A stretch of 21,581 bases of DNA from a virus. Made by a program: the position numbers and the translations under genes. The stretch is from positions 1 through 21,581 of IMG/VR virus record IMGVR_UViG_3300032242_000235; one strand, given 5' to 3'. Of this stretch, positions 1 to 7,118 are shown one piece after another (position 1 is the stretch's first letter; the number at the start of each line of letters is the position of its first letter). Below the pieces are notes generated by a model. That model made no database searches. It saw nothing but the letters and a program-made list of their open reading frames with translations, and was not told where the DNA came from.

Positions 1-3
1 CTG

Positions 4-3000
4 TTAAACTGAACTTGCGTTTGCACTACTTTGTAGTTGTGCAGGGGTTAATGCTGAAATTATTACTATATCTGTAGCCTGAGCGCAACTTACAAATATT
101 TCATATGGTGCTGAACGAATTTCATATAAATCACCAAATACTAAATTAGGATCTTTAGGAACTAATATAACACTATTAACATAGTCACCTAATACATTGT
201 GTAAATATGCGGCTAGTTCACTAAAGTAGAATGTGTCCCCAAAGTCCCAATTATCAATCGTAAAATAATTATTCATTTCTGATAAAACTTTGGTACGAAT
301 CTCACTCTCACTAGCAGTAGACATTGTATTCTTAATTACTTTGATTGTGGCCTGTAAATTGCTTTCTGCTTTATTACCAAACAAAGGTTTGAATGTAACA
401 CTATTGATAATGATACTATCAGTTAACATTTTATAATTATCCAAATCACTATATAGTTGAGTTAATTCATTTATAGTCGGTACACTTGGTTTAGATATCA
501 TACCGGTTGTATCTTTAATCCAATTTTGATATTGTGTATAGTAACTTTGTGTCACTACGTATAAATCGATAATATTGGTTGTTGCTGGGTTGATACGTGT
601 TGTATTATCACTAATATGTTTATATTGGAAATATAATCCTTGACGGCCAGTCATTGCACTATAAGTTGTTAACAATGACAAATTATAGATGTTTGCACTT
701 GTAGTAGCATCAATTACACTTTGATAGAATTTATTTTCATATACTGCATAGAAGATTGTTCCTAATGGGTATTCATACTTAATAATATTAATATCTGACT
801 GTAATCCATAACTATAAACAACTTCACTAGTAGGAATCATTACTTTCCTAGTTAGCATATTAGCATCAGTAATTGATTGGAAGAATACAAAAAATTGTAC
901 ATTTGAAGTACCGGATACATACCCTGTTACTTCACTAAAGAAATCAGGATTACTTAGTGTGCCCGGTAAGTTAGCATCTGCCGTAGATACTTCAACTGCA
1001 TAGTCATCAACATATCCATCAGTCTCGGTTGGTTGACCAACTACATATAATACCTTATCTTTTGCTAATGGCCAATTACTAAATGGTTGACTATTAGTTT
1101 TCATAACATTGATATAGTCTTGCATAACTTTGCCACTTAGTGGATCATATATGATTTTTTCTCTTTCAAAACTAAATCTAACTCCATTAACACTTGCAAA
1201 ATAATAAGCAAGACTATTATATGATACACTATAACTACTACCGCCTAAACTATTAAATCGTAAAAATGCAGTAGCATCATCATATGCAACAATGCTCCAA
1301 CGGTCTTGATTAGCCAATAATGTATTATCAAACTTTAATCCAAAACTTTGATTTAAATTAATTAATGTAATACAATCCTGTATTACTGTATTAGGTAGCA
1401 TATTAGTAAAACTAGGTATAATTGTATTCAATATACAACTTCCCGGTACAGTCGTATTCAATACTACTGGACCTTGGCCATTGCTCAAGTTACCCAATCC
1501 ATTATTACTGCCGTCGCCGGTAATGCCTCCTACACTAGTCCAAATATATGTTATATCGCTAGGTCCAGGGAATCCTTTTACTAATTGATTATTCTTATCA
1601 AAATAATATCCACTAGGCGCAGTAAATTTTAATAACGCACCCTCTGTAATATAACTAGTATTACCACCACTATATACACCTACTTGTACAGGACCATTAG
1701 AATCATTATAAAAGAATCCAGTAGTCTGATTTGAATTGAAGTTAGTTTGATTCCATTTTAATGTAGTTATTCTACTATAAGTAGATGGTTGATGCACCCA
1801 TGGATAGTATGCTGTATAATATTGTAATACCCTACTACTATTCAATACTGTACTTAATGTCTCGGTTAAAAAGTTTATTATTTCACTAGTGCTAGCCGGA
1901 CTGAATGTAATAAAACCAACGCTATCATCTACAAATAAACCACCGTCATCAGCAAAATCGTTTGTTGAACTATACTTTGCGCTAGGGTCTTGTAAGTCAA
2001 AGTTACGACTTACACCAACACTAACTCGGTTAAGTGCCTTGCTCTTAATGATTGAACTATACAATGTAAATGGGAAGTTGTTATAATCTTCTCCGTTAAC
2101 CATACGGTTTTGAGTATAGAATCTTTGCGGTGCTCTTGTCTTAATATTTTGTAATGTTTCACGCTGTTGTGCAGTAGTTACTGGCAATTGTAATGTTAAT
2201 GCCATTGACAATGTTTCTGTACGACCGGTTCTACTTATGTAGTTTAAGTTAACTGTAATACCGGCAAATTCAGTTGGGTCAATTGTATATGTAAGTGCGT
2301 TTCCAGTACGTATATATGATATATAGTTACCTGTAGGCATTGCACCAAATACACCGTCACCAAAATTATATGTTACTTGGTCGTTATATCTACTAGTGAC
2401 ACTAAAAATGTTTTTATTAAAATTATTAGTTTGTTGCGAATAAATGCTATCAACTTGTTTCCAAGAAACTAATGCGTTTGTCGTTGGATCTATACCATAT
2501 AACCAAGTGTCTGTGTTGTTAACACCTTGAATATCAATATCAACTTGTTGATTACTTATTTGTTCGGGTACATTAAATGCATATGTTCCTAATGTACCTT
2601 GTTTGAAGTACATAAAGAATCCGGTATTAACACTACCGAACCCTAGATTATCATTGCGATATAATATGTTAAATTTTCCAGTAGGTGCAGGTGGATTTTC
2701 ATATAATGTTGAACTATTAACGCTAGTCATGCTAACGCATTCAAATGCCATACTAACACCATCGATAGTCGCACCAAAACTGCTTGTGGGTAATACACCT
2801 GGTGGAATTCTGATAGTATATTCATCAGTTTTGATATCAAGAATCGTCTGGCTATTCCCAGGCTTTCCTACACGTTGGCTGTCAGTTAATGATGCATTGA
2901 GTACTGTATTGAATTGCTCTTGCCAATTTGGATTAGCCGGGTCATTCCATAATATAGTTAACCCGCTTAGATTGATACCATTAATGTCTTTTAGTTGTTC

Positions 3001-3378
3001 AGTTGTTTGTATGCTGGTAATTTTCAAAAAGCCCTGACCAGCGATGTTACGTTTTGGAGTATACCCAACTAAGTTTGCTAGTTTTACTACAGAGTCACGG
3101 CGTTCAGCAGTATCAATAAAGTTTTCACGTGTGTTCAAATCATCACGGAAACTCATGGCTTGTCCCATAAACGCCATGATATCTAGTAATGCTACATATT
3201 CACTAGATTCTGTGTAATCATTAAACGTTTCAGGGTAGTAGGCACGCAAGTAATCTACGAAATTCTTACGTAGTGATTCATAATCGTAACTTTGGAAGTC
3301 GGCTTGGCTATACGTTTTGTATATTGATTTCCAATCATTAACACCAAAAATACTACTTTGTCTTGAACTTGTGGCCAT
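4..3378 (-). CDS. gp6: Baseplate wedge protein gp6, long form
   Basis: Structural protein of the baseplate wedge. In T4, gp6 dimers join neighbouring wedges into the inner ring around the hub. The first ~120 residues are typical of the T4-type gp6 family: a helical start (DFQSYDYESLRKNFVDYL), then an FMGQAMSFRDDLNTREN segment and a GYTPKR segment. The protein has 1124 residues, while T4 gp6 has about 660. The extra length seems to lie in the Ser/Thr/Asn/Tyr-rich beta-type middle and C-terminal parts. The start ATG at 3378 is preceded by a purine-rich ribosome site (AAGAGAGA) and by a late promoter at 3396-3403. It is the last gene of the leftward baseplate block in this window, after gp25, and its stop lies at 4-6. 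The family call rests on the N-terminus and gene order; the middle was not matched to a domain. Confidence 0.88.
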   Translation of the reverse strand: MATSSRQSSIFGVNDWKSIYKTYSQADFQSYDYESLRKNFVDYLRAYYPETFNDYTESSEYVALLDIMAFMGQAMSFRDDLNTRENFIDTAERRDSVVKLANLVGYTPKRNIAGQGFLKITSIQTTEQLKDINGINLSGLTILWNDPANPNWQEQFNTVLNASLTDSQRVGKPGNSQTILDIKTDEYTIRIPPGVLPTSSFGATIDGVSMAFECVSMTSVNSSTLYENPPAPTGKFNILYRNDNLGFGSVNTGFFMYFKQGTLGTYAFNVPEQISNQQVDIDIQGVNNTDTWLYGIDPTTNALVSWKQVDSIYSQQTNNFNKNIFSVTSRYNDQVTYNFGDGVFGAMPTGNYISYIRTGNALTYTIDPTEFAGITVNLNYISRTGRTETLSMALTLQLPVTTAQQRETLQNIKTRAPQRFYTQNRMVNGEDYNNFPFTLYSSIIKSKALNRVSVGVSRNFDLQDPSAKYSSTNDFADDGGLFVDDSVGFITFSPASTSEIINFLTETLSTVLNSSRVLQYYTAYYPWVHQPSTYSRITTLKWNQTNFNSNQTTGFFYNDSNGPVQVGVYSGGNTSYITEGALLKFTAPSGYYFDKNNQLVKGFPGPSDITYIWTSVGGITGDGSNNGLGNLSNGQGPVVLNTTVPGSCILNTIIPSFTNMLPNTVIQDCITLINLNQSFGLKFDNTLLANQDRWSIVAYDDATAFLRFNSLGGSSYSVSYNSLAYYFASVNGVRFSFEREKIIYDPLSGKVMQDYINVMKTNSQPFSNWPLAKDKVLYVVGQPTETDGYVDDYAVEVSTADANLPGTLSNPDFFSEVTGYVSGTSNVQFFVFFQSITDANMLTRKVMIPTSEVVYSYGLQSDINIIKYEYPLGTIFYAVYENKFYQSVIDATTSANIYNLSLLTTYSAMTGRQGLYFQYKHISDNTTRINPATTNIIDLYVVTQSYYTQYQNWIKDTTGMISKPSVPTINELTQLYSDLDNYKMLTDSIIINSVTFKPLFGNKAESNLQATIKVIKNTMSTASESEIRTKVLSEMNNYFTIDNWDFGDTFYFSELAAYLHNVLGDYVNSVILVPKDPNLVFGDLYEIRSAPYEIFVSCAQATDIVIISALTPAQLQSSANASSV

Positions 3379-3395
3379 ATTATATCTCTCTTACA

Positions 3396-3414
3396 TATTT
3401 ATCGTACAAAAAAA
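3396..3414 (-). promoter_or_regulatory. T4-type late promoter of gp6 (GATAAATA) with upstream T-tract
   Basis: On the minus strand GATAAATA occupies 3403-3396. It is one base from the T4 late consensus TATAAATA and lies 17 nt before the gp6 ATG. A run of seven T (3414-3408) sits four bases upstream of the box. The same T-tract plus box layout occurs before the gp48-like gene and before gp26. The expected reader is RNA polymerase carrying gp55. Confidence 0.7.
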
Positions 3415-3424
3415 CCGTGTTTTT
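3408..3424 (-). terminator. Weak terminator-like hairpin after gp25
   Basis: On the minus strand the gp25 stop codon runs into AAAAAC-ACG-GTTTTTTT, a 6-bp stem with a three-base loop followed by further T residues. It could end the gp25 transcript just before the gp6 late promoter. The stem is almost all A-T, so termination would be weak, and the T-tract may instead belong to the promoter. Confidence 0.3.
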
Positions 3425-3872
3425 ATACTGTAGTTGCGGTTTGTGTACCTTGGTCAAATAATACGGCTAATTGAGTAGGATTATTAAAAGGGGTTATCGC
3501 TAGTTCTAATTCAATTAGTATACCAGATTCCATATTAGTAGTTTGTAATGTATTCAGTATAATTCTAGGATCTGATTGCACTATTCTTGCAATTTCATGC
3601 TCTAAATCTTTTCTAACGTCTATTGTGTTTGGCTCGAATATAAAACTCCAAAGAGTTGTACCATAATCAGGTCGTCCGGGCTTTTGCCCTTGCACAATAT
3701 TAAAAGCATTTATTAAATCTTGTATAACTAATTGTTCGTCTACTGTTCTGAATTTTTTACCTGAACGTTGGACTTTATCTGTATTACCAATAGTACTATT
3801 AATACCCCTGGTAAAGCCAGCAGTTCTCACATTTTCTACATGTTGTGTGCTAAATCCTACGTATGTTGGCAT
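3423..3872 (-). CDS. gp25: Baseplate wedge protein gp25 (gpW/gp25 family)
   Basis: Small inner-baseplate wedge protein. In T4, gp25 sits in the core bundle with gp6 and gp53 and helps start sheath assembly. The 149 residues match the family: a helical segment with TVDEQLVIQDLINAF, a GRPDYGTTLWSF stretch, then the F-EPN signature (FIFEPNTIDVRKDLEHEI) at about residues 85-102 that marks the fold shared by T4 gp25 and its type VI secretion relatives. The ATG at 3872 has a good ribosome site (AAGGAT) about 6 bases upstream. An exact TATAAATA late box overlaps the end of the preceding gp5-like gene. T4 gp25 is about 132 residues, so the length is normal. Confidence 0.92.
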   Translation of the reverse strand: MPTYVGFSTQHVENVRTAGFTRGINSTIGNTDKVQRSGKKFRTVDEQLVIQDLINAFNIVQGQKPGRPDYGTTLWSFIFEPNTIDVRKDLEHEIARIVQSDPRIILNTLQTTNMESGILIELELAITPFNNPTQLAVLFDQGTQTATTV

Positions 3873-3887
3873 ATTAAATCCTTAAAA

Positions 3888-3895
3888 TATTTATA
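3888..3895 (-). promoter_or_regulatory. T4-type late promoter of gp25 (TATAAATA)
   Basis: An exact TATAAATA on the minus strand (3895-3888) lies 15 nt before the gp25 ATG and overlaps the stop codon of the upstream gp5-like gene. No T-tract precedes it, unlike the intergenic late promoters. The exact match, position and direction support it, but it also sits in AT-rich coding sequence. Confidence 0.6.
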
Positions 3896-6800
3896 CTGTT
3901 AATGTGTTTCTTATCTGTGTTTCTAGGTCTGCTATTTTTCCACTTGATATATATACTGGCGTAAATGCATCTGATGCTTGCGTACTGTTTACTCCATATT
4001 TTGCCCTTGCAGCATCCCAAGCCTCATTTAATTTGTTATAATTAGTTTTTTCTTCTGCTAATTGTTTTGCTAAACTATCTATTTTTACTGATGCGGCTGT
4101 GTTGGGTTCAGGTGCTTTTGCTGATCCAAGTATAGGAGGAGGTACTTTATCACCTAATTTAGCCTTAGCACTTGCTAATAATCCATCAGTTTTAAATGCA
4201 TTAGTTATTGAAGTAGGTAAAGCAATATTCAATGCTCCGTGACCAATAGCACTTAATAGGCTATTTAATTTACTCAGCATACCAGGGTCGATGCCACCCA
4301 TTGCTACAGTAGCAAGTGACCCACCTGCTAGTAAACTCTTAGCACTGGCTATATTAGTTCCTAATTCACTACTGTTTATTGATCCGGATATACCTTTGAT
4401 TGAACTTGATATGTCTTTTATTCCTGAACTAGTAATTGGATTACTAGCATTATTAGATATTGCATCCGCGCCACCTGGCAACCCACCTAAACTAGCAACG
4501 TTAACTCCTGGAATAGCAGCATTAAGTTGTGATTGTACTAATGAATTAACATTTAATCCCTGTCCACTTTGAGCGGCACTAGCTGCAGCCATTGCAAGAC
4601 CTGCACCAGGCACACTTGCTGATATTGCTTGCATTGCTAATCCTTGAAGTTGAGGATCATTTGCCGCCTTAGTTGCTAAGTCAGTGGCTGCATTTGCAAT
4701 TCCACCCAATGCACTTGCAGCACCAGTTAAATCACCGGCAGATGCAGCTGCATTTGCAAGACTAGTCGGGTCAGGAGGTGCATTAATTGCAGTTAAGTTT
4801 TGCGGGACATTTGCTTTTAGTGGCTTAAATGCTGACAATACACTAGAATATAAACTTGAAGCAAATCCTTTAACTGCACTTGTTACATCAATACCACCTA
4901 ACTTAATACCACTAAGTGCTACCATTGATTTATCTGCAAGACCCGCTGCAAAGTTTCCACTAGATACTAAATCTTTTGCTGATCCCATTAACCCTAGTGC
5001 GGCGCCTGTTTGTCCGCCTGTTAAGAAATTACTAGTTGCTTTCAATCCTAATGATGCTGTACTCATAATTAATCCAGCAGTTTGTGTAGAATGTTCAGTT
5101 CCAGTTATTAATCCTGCAGCCTTTAATGCTCCTTCACCCTGTGTCAATAATGAAGCCGCTGATTTTGCTTGTGCAGTAGGATCATTTAAATATTGATTTA
5201 AGTTAGTAACGCCGTTTTGCCCGGTAAAGATATTATTAGGAAATGCTTGTGTTAGTGCTTTACCACTATTCAATGCATAATCAACTGCGACTTCACTTCC
5301 TGGTTTAATAACGCCGGCTGCACTCATTTGTGAGGCGTTTAATGCAAAGTTACCTATGCTTGGAACTTTAAGACCGTTGCCATCTGATAACACACCTGCA
5401 CCACCTGACAATACAGCAGGACCCATTGGGCCTAATGCGGCTGTTACAGCCATTTGACTTACCATACTAGTTAATGCTGGATTACTTAATGTAGTTTCCA
5501 GACCTTTAGTAAGATTTGATACGTCGGCTAAGCCTGGCACTGTAGCCGCAAATGTTGTATTTGTTGGATTTTCTGGTACTTTAGGTGCTACTAAATTCGC
5601 AGCACTTATTGCTTTACTTGGTGGAGAGGGAAATGCCGCACTCGCACTCTTATCTACTTTAACATCTACCCCTTTACCTGCATCAGCCCAAGGCATGTGT
5701 GCAGGGGCACGATTAACAATACTTGTTAGTTTAGCCGGCGCAGGGTTATAACCCTTACTATCATCAAATAATGTATCTGATAATACGCTTACGCCTATTT
5801 GACCCACTGGCTTTGGTGTAGTAGAAATATCACCACTGTTAATCTTAACGTTTGGTTTTTTCTTACCACCATTAATGAATACGGTACCTTTTGCCTTATG
5901 TCCTATATCTCCGCTGGCTTCAGTTGCAAAGTTACTTTCAGTCTTAGTTGTATAATCACCTTTAGAATATCCGGCAAATGTATCACCTGCATATTGAGTC
6001 ATTGTTTGTAATGCTTCAATTTTAGTATTCTTTGCTGACATTTTTAAATCACCCATTGCATTGATATTAATATTTCTATCAGCGTGTAGATTTAAATCAC
6101 CCTCAGTTCTTATGTTTACTGAGTTAGTAGAGTACATATCAATTGTACCTTCACGACCTAACTCAATATAACTTTGACCATTGGCATGCATAATCATTAA
6201 TGTTTGTGCATAGTCATTCATTAATATAGTATGTCCGGATGCTGTACGTAATCTGATTAACTGGTCTCTTCCATTAAGATCACCGTCATCCATTACAAAA
6301 CTATGTCCGCCTCTACGACCAATGATTTTAAAGTTTTCGTTTTTAGCATCGGCTTTAATAGCATCATTAATAGTGGTATCATCATACCCACCTTGATATA
6401 TAGGTCGTCCGGGTGTGCTTATACCAAATACTTGACTTGGGCTTTCACGCATACTAGAGCTACTAATTGCTCCTCTATCAGGATCTTTCAACAATCCCTG
6501 ATTAAAAAGAACAGTTGCTTGATAACTGTGTACTGGTCTAGGTACATATGTAGTTCCTATAAGTGAACTGTCTTTATATGCTTTATTTGCATTGTTTACT
6601 TCAGACACAGGTAATCTTGATGCACCACCATAACTTTTTGCTTCACTCGCATTCATAACTACATTATCGCTTGCTCCTACACCCGGAGTCATATATGTCA
6701 TACCAGGTTTAGGTAACGAACCTATATAATAACCAAAGTTAATATCACCGTTCAAAAATATACATAATACTTCTGTACCTATATCAGGGGGTGTCATCCA

Positions 6801-7097
6801 CATACCATAACTATTTGGATTACCTAAATATGTACCTTCACCTGTGTCACTTGCGGTATTAGGAGTATATCCAAAGAAAGGACTCATATAGTTAACTGGT
6901 GTCCAACTAGCAGGACTATCCTGAACAGATGTATTACCTCTTAATAGAAAAACTTCTATTCTACCTGAACGTGTTGGGTCTACATTATTCTTTACAATGC
7001 CTATAACCGCGCTGGGTATAGTATTGGCTCCGCCTCTAGTATCTTTGTTACTATTAAATGAACCACCTAATTTAATATAATTTTCATTATCTGACAT
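3891..7097 (-). CDS. gp5: Baseplate central spike/hub protein gp5-like, no visible lysozyme domain
   Basis: Central membrane-piercing spike component of the baseplate. Residues ~27-130 form an OB-fold region with the family-typical PDIGTEVLCIFLNGDINFGY. Residues ~255-410 hold the RRGGHSFVMDDGD stretch and a run of short beta-strand repeats (IELGREGTIDMYS, VNIRTEGDLNLHADRNININ) as in the gp5/VgrG triple-stranded beta-helix. A conserved SIVNRAPAHMPW segment lies near 459-470. From ~490 to ~1000 the chain is very rich in Ala, Gly, Ser and Leu, and it ends in a charged, probably coiled helix. T4 gp5 (575 residues) has a lysozyme domain between OB-fold and helix; I see none here. The ATG at 7097 has a strong ribosome site (GAGGAAA). 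The gene lies 21 nt after the gp27-like hub gene, its expected partner. Confidence 0.83.
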   Translation of the reverse strand: MSDNENYIKLGGSFNSNKDTRGGANTIPSAVIGIVKNNVDPTRSGRIEVFLLRGNTSVQDSPASWTPVNYMSPFFGYTPNTASDTGEGTYLGNPNSYGMWMTPPDIGTEVLCIFLNGDINFGYYIGSLPKPGMTYMTPGVGASDNVVMNASEAKSYGGASRLPVSEVNNANKAYKDSSLIGTTYVPRPVHSYQATVLFNQGLLKDPDRGAISSSSMRESPSQVFGISTPGRPIYQGGYDDTTINDAIKADAKNENFKIIGRRGGHSFVMDDGDLNGRDQLIRLRTASGHTILMNDYAQTLMIMHANGQSYIELGREGTIDMYSTNSVNIRTEGDLNLHADRNININAMGDLKMSAKNTKIEALQTMTQYAGDTFAGYSKGDYTTKTESNFATEASGDIGHKAKGTVFINGGKKKPNVKINSGDISTTPKPVGQIGVSVLSDTLFDDSKGYNPAPAKLTSIVNRAPAHMPWADAGKGVDVKVDKSASAAFPSPPSKAISAANLVAPKVPENPTNTTFAATVPGLADVSNLTKGLETTLSNPALTSMVSQMAVTAALGPMGPAVLSGGAGVLSDGNGLKVPSIGNFALNASQMSAAGVIKPGSEVAVDYALNSGKALTQAFPNNIFTGQNGVTNLNQYLNDPTAQAKSAASLLTQGEGALKAAGLITGTEHSTQTAGLIMSTASLGLKATSNFLTGGQTGAALGLMGSAKDLVSSGNFAAGLADKSMVALSGIKLGGIDVTSAVKGFASSLYSSVLSAFKPLKANVPQNLTAINAPPDPTSLANAAASAGDLTGAASALGGIANAATDLATKAANDPQLQGLAMQAISASVPGAGLAMAAASAAQSGQGLNVNSLVQSQLNAAIPGVNVASLGGLPGGADAISNNASNPITSSGIKDISSSIKGISGSINSSELGTNIASAKSLLAGGSLATVAMGGIDPGMLSKLNSLLSAIGHGALNIALPTSITNAFKTDGLLASAKAKLGDKVPPPILGSAKAPEPNTAASVKIDSLAKQLAEEKTNYNKLNEAWDAARAKYGVNSTQASDAFTPVYISSGKIADLETQIRNTLTV

Positions 7098-7118
7098 TAT
7101 ATTTCCTCATGTATTTTA

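Noticed and set aside
2603-3037. 144-codon open frame on the plus strand, opposite gp6
   Set aside because: Lies wholly inside a well-supported gp6 frame, has no promoter or ribosome site, and encodes no recognisable pattern.
4684-5196. 170-codon open frame on the plus strand, opposite the gp5-like gene
   Set aside because: It mirrors the Ala/Gly-rich part of gp5; biased codons leave the opposite strand open. No ribosome site and no recognisable protein pattern.
7100-7118. GATAAAATA before the gp5-like gene as a late promoter
   Set aside because: One extra A disrupts the ATAAATA box, and the gene is tightly packed behind the hub gene, so read-through is sufficient.
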